Shown here one piece after another: positions 1 to 8,279 of a stretch of DNA of 26,873 nt; the stretch's first letter is position 1; each line of letters begins with the position of its first letter. The notes beneath the pieces are model-generated. The model saw only the letters and a list, made by a program, of their open reading frames with translations, was not told where the DNA came from and ran no database searches. The DNA is from JBFHDX01 sp041584475 (GTDB taxonomy: Bacteria; Pseudomonadota; Alphaproteobacteria; UBA8366; JADFVY01), in assembly GCA_041584475.1 (NCBI GenBank), contig JBFHDX010000050.1:1-26873 (forward strand), given 5' to 3'. The translations under genes and the position numbers were made by a program.

Positions 1-495
1 CGCATTGCTGCCCAACCGGCCCTGTGGCCGCTCCCTGTCACGTACCCGCTGTCGCCACGGCCCTTGCCGGACCGACTTGGCGGCGGCGCGCGCGCTTGCG
101 CGCTTATTTCCTATGTTTTGGAGACGCTGGGTGGCGGCGCCCCCCCGGTGCGTGGATGCCTTGCATCGGCCACGCCTCAGCACCGGCGTGCATTCGTCGA
201 CATAAGCGGTTTGAGCAGTGGTTCCGCCGGATCCGGAGTTGCCTCGCCGCGCAAGGCCGAATACGTCGAATCCCGACGTACTTCCCACTCCCGTCCGCCA
301 ATTGAATTTCGCCCCGTTCGTCGTCCTGGAACGGCCTGACCACCCGCTCAACAGCGACGACCGAGTCAAGTGGCGAAATTTAGTTTTAATTTATTTAAAT
401 ATGTTATCACATTCTGCCGCGTCTCGCTATAGCCAAACGGCGTACGCGACAAAACGGCATTTCTGAGTCGCTGACGTCGGAAAAGGCTGCAAGGT
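1..495. other. Gene-free left edge with an AT-rich island
   Basis: No reading frame here gives a recognisable protein; the open frames are arginine- and proline-rich, as is typical of non-coding frames in GC-rich DNA. A partial gene entering from the left cannot be excluded, because one plus-strand frame is open from base 1 to 339, but its translation has no family features. Positions 376-413 are about 89% A+T and include the palindrome ATTTAAAT (393-400), in sharp contrast with the surroundings. The island lies just beyond the stop codon of the minus-strand cyclase gene. A short alternating GC tract near 87-103 could form a weak stem. Confidence 0.5.
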
Positions 496-2751
496 CTACT
501 TGGCGTCCATGACGATGACGGTCGGATCGTCCTGGTGCGGCGTCTTCCGTTGGTATGCCCGGCAACGCTCGAGGTAGAAGCGGGCCGGACCGTCTTGCGG
601 ATGATCCCTGAGGATCGCCCGGAACCGAACGCCGGCCCTCATCCATCTGCCGGAGTCGAACAGTTCGAGAGCCTCCGCAAAGCGCGCGCAAAATCGCAGT
701 TCGGTCTCGCTTGCCTCAGTCCGCCTTGCAACGATCTCGACGACCGGCGTGGGATTGGTCTTGCCGACGAACAGGAAGCGGCCGAGGGGCCGCATGACGA
801 CGCCATCAGCTTCTTCCACGACGGATGCCGTCGCCAGGATCTTGGTGCCGATATGTTTGTTGAGGCTCTCCAGCCGCGAGGCCGTATTGGCGCAATCGCC
901 GAGAATGCTGAATGCGAAATGCCCGCCACCGCCCGTGTGACCGACGTAGAATTGTCCGGTCTCGAGGCCGACGCGGGCGTTGAGCTGGAAGCGCGGGTCC
1001 TCCTCGGTGAACCGGCCGATCGTCTCGACCATGTCGAGGGCCGCGGATATCGCATCGTCGCGGTTGACGAGATCGGACTGCGCTGCCGTCCAGGCACACA
1101 TGATGGTGTCAGCGTGAAACTCGGTAATGTTCGCGTTGTGCCGCTTGAGCGACTCCGCCAGCCGGTCGAAGTAGCTGTTCACGAATGACGCGAGTTCCTT
1201 GGGTTTCATCTGCTCGGCGATCGATGTGAACCCCGACATGTCGGTGGCCAGGCAGGTACCGTAAACAACGCTATCGAGCGCCGTCGGATCGAACGAATGC
1301 TGGGTTAGGCTCCGGACGACGCTTTCGGGCACGTAGTTGCTGATCAGCTGGCTGACCTGCCTCTCCTTGCGCCGCTCCAGCAGGTATTGGCCGGTCAGGC
1401 CGACGAACAAGGCCAGGGGGAACTGCACGAGGAGCGGAATTGCCAGCGGCAGCCAGCTGTCCGCTGAATTGAAGGCGAACTGCGCAGCAGCGGCATAGGC
1501 GGCGGCCGTCGCAAATGCCAGTGGCACGCCGACGAGCGCAGGCACCAGGTAAACGACCGCTCCGAGGATCAAACCGAGCCCGACGCAGATCAACGCCGAC
1601 ATGAGTGGGCCGGCCGGCCGCAAGCTCCGCTCTGTGAGCAGGTTCCCGAATGCGGTCGCGGCGATCTCGACGCCGCTCAGGTCAACGCCGTCGCTGCGCG
1701 TGAAGACGGTGAAATACCGGTCAGGCTGGCCCGGATCGGTCAGGCTCGAGAAGCCGACGAAGACGACCTTGCCTGCGAGATCGAGCGCATCCGCGCCGAG
1801 ATTGGGATCGCCACCCTTGATCACCGCGTGGAAGGGAACCGTCCTTATCGTCCCCGGCGGGCCGTAAAAATTCAGATAGCGGCTGTTCGCACCCGCATAC
1901 AGACCCGTGAGCGCCCGGAGCAGTCGCTTCTCGGCTGGCCCGATATCGGGCCCCTCTGCCCGATCGATGGCTTCGATCACGCGCTCAGCCAGATCGTCGT
2001 CGCCGCTGAATGCGTCGCGCAGCACGCGCATTGTATTTCGGGTTTCCGCGGCTCGCGCGAGCCCGTCGCGGTGCGGCGGGAGCATCTCCAGCCCCGGCAT
2101 GCCTGCCTCGCGAAGCAGCGCGTGCCATCGCTCGTAATTGCCGATCGCATGGATCTGCAGCGCGACGGCCGGCAGCGTCGGGGCGCCGACGGCGCTCGGC
2201 TTGAATGCCCAGTACTGGTCCACGGCGATCTGCATCTTCGGCAGGGGAAACGGGCCGCTGCCTCGCGCCGCCTCGGCCAGGATCGGGATCGGCGGAATCA
2301 GCTCTTCGACCCACATCGAACCGACTTCCCGCCCGCTACCGTCGACGATCGGCCTGGTCTGTCCGCTCAGCCGCTCGTAGAGAACGACGCGGCCGCTTCG
2401 CGCCATCGCCTCGGCGAAGGCGATCTCGCCCTGGATCGATTTCGGCTTGTCCAGTTCAAGATCAAAGGCGACGACCGACGCCCCGGACGCCGCGAGCCGA
2501 TCGACAAGTCGAGCATAGACGCTTCGCGACCAGTCCCTGGGCAGGGCCGGAAGGCCGAGGTTCGACCCGGTGCGCTGATCGATGGCGACGACGACGACCT
2601 CACGCGGCGCGGGTATCTCGCCGCGGACGCCGAACAACCAGGGGAGGGCGACCTTCCTCTCGAATTCCTCGCCGAGAGGCAGGGTTCCGAGCGCCGCACC
2701 GCCCACGCCGGTTGCGACGCCAAGCGCAAGCCCTTTTACCCACTGACGCAT
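496..2751 (-). CDS. CHASE2-domain class III adenylate/guanylate cyclase, membrane-bound
   Basis: This 751-residue protein looks like a membrane sensor that makes a cyclic nucleotide. An N-terminal membrane segment (about 6-24) is followed by an extracytoplasmic CHASE2 sensor (about 30-370), three membrane helices (about 383-403, 406-427, 433-455) and a cytoplasmic class III cyclase domain (about 493-675). The two metal aspartates are D504 (in TDMSGF) and D548, and the transition-state pair is N622 and R626 (in CANTASR). The position that is usually the adenine-selecting lysine is a glutamate (E544), and its partner position appears to be a serine (S615), so ATP versus GTP preference is unclear. 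The C-terminal 55 residues look like one TPR-type repeat (around 690-735). The ATG at 2751 is used; no strong ribosome-binding site precedes it. The gene stands alone and has no obvious link to the metabolic genes. Confidence 0.92.
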   Translation of the reverse strand: MRQWVKGLALGVATGVGGAALGTLPLGEEFERKVALPWLFGVRGEIPAPREVVVVAIDQRTGSNLGLPALPRDWSRSVYARLVDRLAASGASVVAFDLELDKPKSIQGEIAFAEAMARSGRVVLYERLSGQTRPIVDGSGREVGSMWVEELIPPIPILAEAARGSGPFPLPKMQIAVDQYWAFKPSAVGAPTLPAVALQIHAIGNYERWHALLREAGMPGLEMLPPHRDGLARAAETRNTMRVLRDAFSGDDDLAERVIEAIDRAEGPDIGPAEKRLLRALTGLYAGANSRYLNFYGPPGTIRTVPFHAVIKGGDPNLGADALDLAGKVVFVGFSSLTDPGQPDRYFTVFTRSDGVDLSGVEIAATAFGNLLTERSLRPAGPLMSALICVGLGLILGAVVYLVPALVGVPLAFATAAAYAAAAQFAFNSADSWLPLAIPLLVQFPLALFVGLTGQYLLERRKERQVSQLISNYVPESVVRSLTQHSFDPTALDSVVYGTCLATDMSGFTSIAEQMKPKELASFVNSYFDRLAESLKRHNANITEFHADTIMCAWTAAQSDLVNRDDAISAALDMVETIGRFTEEDPRFQLNARVGLETGQFYVGHTGGGGHFAFSILGDCANTASRLESLNKHIGTKILATASVVEEADGVVMRPLGRFLFVGKTNPTPVVEIVARRTEASETELRFCARFAEALELFDSGRWMRAGVRFRAILRDHPQDGPARFYLERCRAYQRKTPHQDDPTVIVMDAK

Positions 2752-3039
2752 AGCTGTTGCGCGGCTTCTCGACGCTCCGCGCGATTTTTCTCCCTGCCGC
2801 TACGTGTCCAGCATATAGCAAAGACCGGCGGTCCGGACAGGATTTCGGGGCAACCGGCGACCACGGCGCTGCTACTAGCCGACTTCTGCAATGTGTCGAT
2901 TCCGCATGGCCGGACGCACGGTATCGAGCCCGAGGCGATCGTCAGGGGGTTGACGATTGCCCGGGACATGCGCCTTCTGGGGCTCGTCGCCGGCGCTGCT
3001 CGATGTCTCGCCGCCGGCATGAATATGAAGGAGATGCGG
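2752..3039. other. Divergent intergenic region between cyclase and oxidoreductase
   Basis: These 288 nt separate two divergent genes, so promoters for both should lie here. An open frame runs through on the plus strand into the downstream oxidoreductase, but its translation upstream of 3040 has no family similarity that I recognise. I could not identify a convincing -35/-10 pair or operator. Confidence 0.4.
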
Positions 3040-4092
3040 ATGTCGGCAGGGAATCCGGTACGCCTGGCGGTTGTCGGGGCGGGACAGATCGGCCGCAGGC
3101 ACTTGCAGGCCATCTCGGCGGAACCGTCCTGCCAGGCGGTGGCGGTCGTGGACCCGGCACCCGCCGGCGCGACGGCGGCGACGGAGTGGTCGCTTCCTCG
3201 CTTCACCGATCTCGCGACGATGCTCGACGAGCTCGCGCCCGAGGGCGTGATCAACGCGACGCCCAATGCCCTCCACGTGCCGTTGTCCATGGTCTGCGTG
3301 GAACGCGGCATTCCCGTGCTCGTCGAAAAGCCGATCGCCGATACGCTGGAGTCGGCCCTGGCGCTGGCCGACGCCGCCGAGACGGCGGCGGTCCCGGTGC
3401 TGGTCGGGCATCACCGGCGCCACAATCCGATCGTCCGCAAGGCCCGGGAGATCGTCCGGTCCGGCGCGCTCGGCCGCCTGACGGCCGTGTCCGCCACCTG
3501 GCTGGTGCACAAGCCGGACGCCTATTTCGATGTCGCCTGGCGGCGTGAGCCGGGCGGCGGGCCGATCCTGATCAACCTGATCCACGATATCGACAATCTG
3601 CGCTTCATCGCAGGCGACATCGAAGCGGTACAGGCGATGACGTCGGGTGCGCGCCGGGGCTTCGCCGTCGAGGACACGGCAGCCCTGCTGCTGCGCTTCC
3701 GCGGCGGCGCGCTCGGGACGGTCGTGCTGTCGGATACCGTTGCCGCTCCCTGGAGCTGGGAGCTGACCGCCGGCGAGCAGACGTCGCACACCTACCCGAA
3801 GACCGGACAGGACTGCTACCTGTTGGCGGGAACGGACGCGGCCCTCGCCGTGCCCTCGATGCGCACGTGGCGGCACGAGGGCGCGCAGAGCTGGGAGTCG
3901 CCACTGTCGGAGGAGCGGCTCGTCGTCGAGGAGGCGGATCCGCTTCGCCTGCAGGTCGCTCACTTCGCCGACGTCGTTCGGGGGCGGGCCGAACCGCTGA
4001 TCACGGCCCGCGACGCGGCGCGGACGCTCGAGGCGACGCTCGCCGTGACCGAGGCCGCCGCCGGCGGTGGCGAGCGCGTACTGTCCACCTAG
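3040..4092 (+). CDS. Gfo/Idh/MocA family NAD(P)-dependent oxidoreductase
   Basis: This 350-residue protein belongs to the family that oxidises or reduces sugars, inositols and sugar acids with NAD(P). The N-terminal Rossmann fold carries GAGQIG (13-18) after a hydrophobic strand, and the family EKP motif, with its catalytic lysine, is at 96-98. A histidine/aspartate pair in NLIHDID, in the C-terminal substrate domain, matches the family active site. I chose the ATG at 3040 because AAGGAG lies six bases upstream; in-frame ATGs at 3019, 3025 and 3034 are less well placed. The frame is open far upstream, but that part reads as antisense of the cyclase. It ends convergently against a class II aldolase gene, with only a repeat element between them. 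The substrate cannot be told from sequence. Confidence 0.92.
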   Translation: MSAGNPVRLAVVGAGQIGRRHLQAISAEPSCQAVAVVDPAPAGATAATEWSLPRFTDLATMLDELAPEGVINATPNALHVPLSMVCVERGIPVLVEKPIADTLESALALADAAETAAVPVLVGHHRRHNPIVRKAREIVRSGALGRLTAVSATWLVHKPDAYFDVAWRREPGGGPILINLIHDIDNLRFIAGDIEAVQAMTSGARRGFAVEDTAALLLRFRGGALGTVVLSDTVAAPWSWELTAGEQTSHTYPKTGQDCYLLAGTDAALAVPSMRTWRHEGAQSWESPLSEERLVVEEADPLRLQVAHFADVVRGRAEPLITARDAARTLEATLAVTEAAAGGGERVLST

Positions 4093-4128
4093 TCCATCAT
4101 CTAGTTACGTGGAACCGGCACCGGCCCG
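4091..4128 (+). repeat. Copy 1 of a 38-bp dispersed intergenic repeat
   Basis: This 38-base segment matches 10115-10152 at 33 of 38 positions with no gaps; mismatches are at 4094, 4102, 4104, 4108 and 4114. The most conserved part is CCGGCACCGGCCCG at its right end. It starts on the last two bases of the Gfo/Idh stop codon and fills nearly all of the 40-nt gap between two convergent genes. It does not form the hairpin seen in the second copy. Confidence 0.6.
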
Positions 4129-4132
4129 CCGA

Positions 4133-4864
4133 TCAACTGGCGTAGTCGGGCGAGTCGCGGTCCAGTACCGCCTTCAAAGCCGCGAAATGCTTGGCGGCGT
4201 AGTCGGCAGCGAAACCCCGGATGCCGTCGTGCGCATGCTGCGCCACGTTGTCGCCGACATGCTTCAGCGGCCGCCCCGTCTGCATCGCCATCACCTGCAC
4301 CTGGCAGGCCCGCTCGAGGTAATAGAGATCGTCGAACGCCTCCGCGATCGTTTCCGCCACGGCCATCACACCGTGATTGGCCATGAACAGGATCCGCTTT
4401 TCGCCCAGCCCGTCGGCGATGCGCCGACCCTCGGCGACACTGTCGGCGACGCCGTTGTAACCGTCGTCATAGGCGATATCGCCGAAGAAGCGCAGCGCGT
4501 TCTGGGTTACCGGCTGCAGCCGGCCGTTCTCGAGCGTGGTCAGCGTCGTCGCCCAGACCATGTGGGTGTGCAGCACGCAGCGCGCCCGGGCATGTCGACG
4601 ATGCACTTCGGAATGGATGCAGAAGGCGGTCCTCTCCAACGGATGATCGCCTTCCAGGACGTTGCCCTCGCCGTCGATCAGCAGCAGGTCGCTGGCCCGC
4701 ATGAGCGACCAGTGGATACCGTGCGGATTGATCAGGAATCGCTCGTCGTCACCGGGAATCTGGTAGCTGAAGTGATTGCAGACACCCTCGCTGAAATCGT
4801 AGCGCGCCGCCAGTCGCAAGGCGGCGGCAAGATCGATGCGCGCGTGCCGGATCACCTCGTCCAT
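4133..4864 (-). CDS. Class II aldolase/adducin family protein
   Basis: This 243-residue protein is a metal-dependent aldolase or decarboxylase of the fuculose-phosphate aldolase family. The zinc ligands are visible as H99-x-H101 (in LHTHMVW) and H164 (in ANHGVM), and the likely catalytic glutamate is E77 (in PLERTA). The family includes sugar-phosphate aldolases, ribulose-phosphate epimerases and the 3-oxo-tetronate-4-phosphate decarboxylase OtnC; sequence alone does not decide between them. The ATG at 4864 follows a G-rich stretch. It is divergent from the enolase-superfamily gene at 5139 and convergent with the Gfo/Idh gene. Neighbouring sugar-acid genes suggest it cleaves or decarboxylates a short hydroxy-keto acid, which is inference. 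Confidence 0.9.
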   Translation of the reverse strand: MDEVIRHARIDLAAALRLAARYDFSEGVCNHFSYQIPGDDERFLINPHGIHWSLMRASDLLLIDGEGNVLEGDHPLERTAFCIHSEVHRRHARARCVLHTHMVWATTLTTLENGRLQPVTQNALRFFGDIAYDDGYNGVADSVAEGRRIADGLGEKRILFMANHGVMAVAETIAEAFDDLYYLERACQVQVMAMQTGRPLKHVGDNVAQHAHDGIRGFAADYAAKHFAALKAVLDRDSPDYAS

Positions 4865-5012
4865 GGCCCCCGCCCCGGGCGGGAACGCCCGGCTTCGATC
4901 CGGTTTCCAGAAGGCGCGGCGCCAGACTGATCCGACGGAAGGCTGATGATCGCGACTCCGATGGTTAGACCAAGCCGCCGAGTCGAGCTCGGGATGGCGG
5001 CAACAAGGCGAG

Positions 5013-5022
5013 GTGGTACCAC
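5013..5022. promoter_or_regulatory. GTGGTACCAC palindrome, possible operator
   Basis: This perfect 10-bp palindrome lies in the 274-nt space between the divergent aldolase and enolase-superfamily genes, about 117 nt upstream of the latter. GntR-type regulators of sugar-acid genes often bind TGGT/ACCA half-sites, though usually with a short spacer, which is missing here. No promoter hexamers were placed with confidence, so the role is a guess. Confidence 0.25.
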
Positions 5023-5138
5023 GACGGGAAGCGTGCCATAAGCGCTATCCGAAGACAACTCGGCGCCCCGGTGCGCGGGCAAGCTGTCCGGGATCGGGAG
5101 CCGCCCGCAATCGGCATGCTGAAACGGGGATCGGGACC

Positions 5139-6353
5139 GTGAAGATCACAGCGCTCGAAACCATCCAGCTGAGGGAATTCCCAAACCTCGTCTGGCTTCA
5201 CGTCCACACCGACGAGGGGTTGACCGGCCTCGGCGAGAGTTTCTTCGGCGCCGGCCCGACGACGGCCTATCTTCACGACACGGCAGCGCCGCTGCTGCTG
5301 GGTGAGGACCCGCTGCGCATCGACTGGCACTCGCACAGGCTGCGCGGCACATATCTGGGGTTCGCGTCGAGCGGTGCCGAGATGCGCGGGCTTTCGGCGG
5401 TCGACATCGCGTTGTGGGACATCCTCGGACAGGCCACCGGGCAGCCCGTGCACCAGCTGCTCGGCGGCCTCACGCGGGAGCGAATCCGCACCTACAACAC
5501 CTGCGCCGGCTATCGCTACGTGCGCGACGAATCCGGCCAGTCGATCGGGAACTGGGGGCTGGAAGGCGAGTCCGCCGCCGGTCCCTACGAGGATCTGGAC
5601 GGTTTCCTGCACCGCGCCGACGAGCTCGCCGAAAGCCTGCTCGAGCAGGGTATCACCGGCATGAAGATCTGGCCGTTCGACCCCTACGCCGAAGCGTCGA
5701 ACGGGACCTACATCTCGGGTCCCGATCTCGATCGAGCGCTGGAGCCGTTCCGCAGGATCCGCGGGGCCGTCGGCAACCGCATGGACATCATGGTCGAATT
5801 CCACTCCCTGTGGAACCTGCCGACGGCGAAGCGGATCATCTCTGCGCTGGAGGAATTGGAGCCGTACTGGTTCGAGGATCCGATCAAGATGAACAATGCC
5901 GAGGCGCTCGCCGAACTGGCAGCGTCGACACGTGTGCCGATCACGGCCAGCGAGACTCTCGCGACCCGCTTCGCCTTTCGCGAGTTCCTTGCCCGTGGCG
6001 CCATCGGCATCGCCATGCCCGACCTCGGCTGGGTCGGCGGCCTCTCCGAGGGCAAGAAGGTCGCGACGCTGGCCGAGGCGCATCACGTGCCGGTCGCGCC
6101 GCACGACTGTACCGGCCCGGTCGTCTTCGCCGCCTCCGTCCATCTCTCGCTGAATGCACCCAACGCGCTGATCCAGGAATCGGTCCGCGCGTTCTACACG
6201 GGCTGGTACACGGAGCTGGTGACCGACCTGCCGCGCATCGAAGAGGGGTACGTCCATGCGCTGACCGGTGCCGGGCTCGGGACACGGCTGCTGCCCGACC
6301 TGGTCAAGCGGAGCGACGCCGTCGTCCGGCGGACAACACTGGACGACGTGTAG
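5139..6353 (+). CDS. Enolase-superfamily sugar-acid dehydratase/racemase (galactonate- or mannonate-dehydratase-like)
   Basis: This 404-residue protein has the two-domain fold of the mandelate racemase/muconate lactonising group: a capping domain up to about residue 110, then a TIM barrel. Likely metal ligands are E220, E246 (in WFEDP) and E272 (in TASETL), with H222 as a possible general acid and H322 (in APHDC) as the base. K176 lies at the end of the second barrel strand. The spacing resembles D-galactonate and D-mannonate dehydratases, where the first ligand is Asp in a D-x-H pattern; here it is Glu. The start is the GTG at 5139, which gives the usual family N-terminus (VKITALETIQL); an earlier GTG at 5013 would add 42 residues without family character. 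It converges on the IlvD-type gene. The exact sugar acid is not predictable. Confidence 0.9.
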   Translation: MKITALETIQLREFPNLVWLHVHTDEGLTGLGESFFGAGPTTAYLHDTAAPLLLGEDPLRIDWHSHRLRGTYLGFASSGAEMRGLSAVDIALWDILGQATGQPVHQLLGGLTRERIRTYNTCAGYRYVRDESGQSIGNWGLEGESAAGPYEDLDGFLHRADELAESLLEQGITGMKIWPFDPYAEASNGTYISGPDLDRALEPFRRIRGAVGNRMDIMVEFHSLWNLPTAKRIISALEELEPYWFEDPIKMNNAEALAELAASTRVPITASETLATRFAFREFLARGAIGIAMPDLGWVGGLSEGKKVATLAEAHHVPVAPHDCTGPVVFAASVHLSLNAPNALIQESVRAFYTGWYTELVTDLPRIEEGYVHALTGAGLGTRLLPDLVKRSDAVVRRTTLDDV

Positions 6354-6388
6354 CCCCTCTGCGGGTCCGCGGCGCGCGCCCCTCCCGA

Positions 6389-8134
6389 TCAGTGGATCTC
6401 CGGTTCCGGAACGGGTTCGCCCGCCCCCGTCTCCAGGAAATCGAAGTCACAGCCTTCGTGGGCCTGGCTCACATGTCTCGAGAACAGGGCGCCGTAGCCG
6501 CGGCCGTAGCGCGGTTTCGGCGGTGTCCACTCGGCACGCCGGCGCGCCAGCTCCGCCTCGTCCACGCGCATTTCCAGCCTGCGCCCTGGAACGTCGAGGT
6601 GGATCGGATCGCCGTCGCGGACCAGCGCCAGCGGCCCGCCGACGAAGGACTCGGGTGAGACGTGCAGCACGCAGGTTCCGTAGCTCGTACCGCTCATGCG
6701 CGCGTCGGAGATGCGGACCATATCGCGCACGCCCTGCTCGAGCAGCTTTGCCGGAATCGGCAGCTGCCCCCACTCCGGCATGCCCGGTCCGCCGAGCGGC
6801 CCCGCGTTCTTGAGCACAAGCACCGACTCCTTCGTTACCGGCAGGTCGTGGTCGTCGATGCGTGCGGCCATATCGTTGTGGTCCTCGAACACCACCGCCG
6901 GGCCGGTATGCTGCCACAGCCGCGGCTCGGCCGCCGAGGCCTTGATGACCGCGCCCTCGGGCGCCAGATTGCCGCGCAGCACGGCGGTACTGCCGGGCGG
7001 CGAGACCGGGTTCGCTAGCGACCGGATGACGTCGGTGTCGCAGATTTTGGCGTCCGCGATGTTCTCTCCCAGGGTCCGGCCGTTAACGGTGCGTTGCCCG
7101 CGGTCGAGCAGGTCCCCGAGTTCGGCGAGCAGGGCGCGCAGCCCGCCCGCGTAGTAGAAATCCTCCATCAGGTAGCTGCCCGACGGTCGTATGTTGGCGA
7201 TAACCGGCACCAGCCGCGACAGCTCGTCGAAGCGGTCGATCGTCAGGCCGATCCCGGCGCGCCGCGCCATGGCGACGATGTGCACGATGGCGTTCGTGGA
7301 GCCGCCGAGCGCCATGTCCACCGTAATGGCGTTGTCGAAGGACGCGTCGGTCAGCAGGCTGGAGGGTCTGAGGTCCTGCCACACCATCTCGACGATCCGG
7401 CGACCGCTGCGGGCCGCCATGCGCGAATGATTGGAATCCGCGGCGGGGATCGAGGCGGCGCCGGGCAGGGTCAGGCCAAGCGCTTCGGCTACCGAGGTCA
7501 TCGTCGAGGCGGTCCCCATGGTCATGCAGTGCCCCGGCGATCGGGCGATGCCGTCCTCGATTTCCTCCCACGCCGCTTCGTCGATATTCCCGGCCCGCAG
7601 TTCGGCCCAGTACTTCCAGGTATCGCTTCCGCTACCGAGGGGCCGACCGCGCCAGTTGCCGCGCAGCATCGGCCCGGCGGGCACGAAGATCGCCGGAAGA
7701 TCGGTGCTGAGGGCGCCCATGAGCAGCGCCGGCGTGGTCTTGTCGCAGCCGCCGAGCAGGACGGCGCCGTCGACGGGATGGCTGCGCAGCAACTCCTCGG
7801 TCTCCATCGCCAGCAGGTTGCGGTAGAGCATCGTCGTCGGCTTGACGAAGGGCTCCGACAGCGACATCGCCGGCAACTCCACCGGAAAGCCGCCAGCCTG
7901 CCAGACGCCGCGCCTGACCTCCTCGACCCGCTGTCGGAAATGGGCGTGGCACGGGTTGATGTCGCTCCAGGTATTGACGATGGCGATCACCGGCTTGCCC
8001 GCCCAGTCTTCGCGACCGTACCCCATCTGCTTGGCGCGCGAGCGGTGGCCGAAGGATCGCAGGTCGCGCGCGCCGAACCAGCGGTAGCTGCGCAGGTCCT
8101 CGGGCTTCTTCTTGCGTCGTTGTGGCACTTCCAC
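6389..8134 (-). CDS. IlvD/Edd family dehydratase, sugar-acid type
   Basis: This protein of about 581 residues is an iron-sulfur dehydratase. Family members dehydrate dihydroxy acids in branched-chain amino-acid synthesis, or aldonates such as arabonate, xylonate or gluconate. Three cluster cysteines are visible: C62 (in NPCHAHF), C130 (in GGCDKTT) and C203 (in GHCMTMG). K132 is the lysine expected to be carbamylated, and the late motif DARMSGTSYG holds the catalytic serine. Length and location favour a sugar-acid dehydratase over biosynthetic IlvD. No ATG fits the N-terminus. GTGs at 8134 and 8128 (after a G-rich stretch) are the best starts, and a GTG at 8191 is also possible. It is the last gene of the minus-strand run, 145 nt after the aldolase. 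Confidence 0.9.
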   Translation of the reverse strand: MEVPQRRKKKPEDLRSYRWFGARDLRSFGHRSRAKQMGYGREDWAGKPVIAIVNTWSDINPCHAHFRQRVEEVRRGVWQAGGFPVELPAMSLSEPFVKPTTMLYRNLLAMETEELLRSHPVDGAVLLGGCDKTTPALLMGALSTDLPAIFVPAGPMLRGNWRGRPLGSGSDTWKYWAELRAGNIDEAAWEEIEDGIARSPGHCMTMGTASTMTSVAEALGLTLPGAASIPAADSNHSRMAARSGRRIVEMVWQDLRPSSLLTDASFDNAITVDMALGGSTNAIVHIVAMARRAGIGLTIDRFDELSRLVPVIANIRPSGSYLMEDFYYAGGLRALLAELGDLLDRGQRTVNGRTLGENIADAKICDTDVIRSLANPVSPPGSTAVLRGNLAPEGAVIKASAAEPRLWQHTGPAVVFEDHNDMAARIDDHDLPVTKESVLVLKNAGPLGGPGMPEWGQLPIPAKLLEQGVRDMVRISDARMSGTSYGTCVLHVSPESFVGGPLALVRDGDPIHLDVPGRRLEMRVDEAELARRRAEWTPPKPRYGRGYGALFSRHVSQAHEGCDFDFLETGAGEPVPEPEIH

Positions 8135-8256
8135 CCCCGAAAAGTTGGTTCGCGGCCGGCTCGCATACGGATGCGGTCGTGGCGAACGCACCGTTCGACG
8201 CCGTGTTCACCCGATGGATGCCGCCGCCCTTAAGCACGCTGTTTGCGGCGCCGCGA

Positions 8257-8270
8257 CGGTCGAAAGACCG
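8257..8270 (-). promoter_or_regulatory. Small stem-loop downstream of the HpcH aldolase gene
   Basis: CGGTC and GACCG form a perfect 5-bp stem around a 4-base loop, ten bases beyond the aldolase stop codon. There is no T-run, so it is at most a weak pause or processing site in the 145-nt gap before the IlvD-type gene. Confidence 0.25.
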
Positions 8271-8279
8271 CGCGGTTCC

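Noticed and set aside
87..105. GC-alternating stem near the left edge as a terminator
   Set aside because: The stem is only six self-complementary pairs and the following bases are not a real T-run.
1828..3039. Long plus-strand frame that continues into the Gfo/Idh gene
   Set aside because: It lies antisense to the cyclase or in the intergenic gap; only the part from 3040 has family motifs and a good ribosome-binding site.
6354..6388. Bidirectional terminator between the enolase-type and IlvD-type genes
   Set aside because: The 35-nt gap has GC-rich bases but no clean stem with a T-run on either strand.
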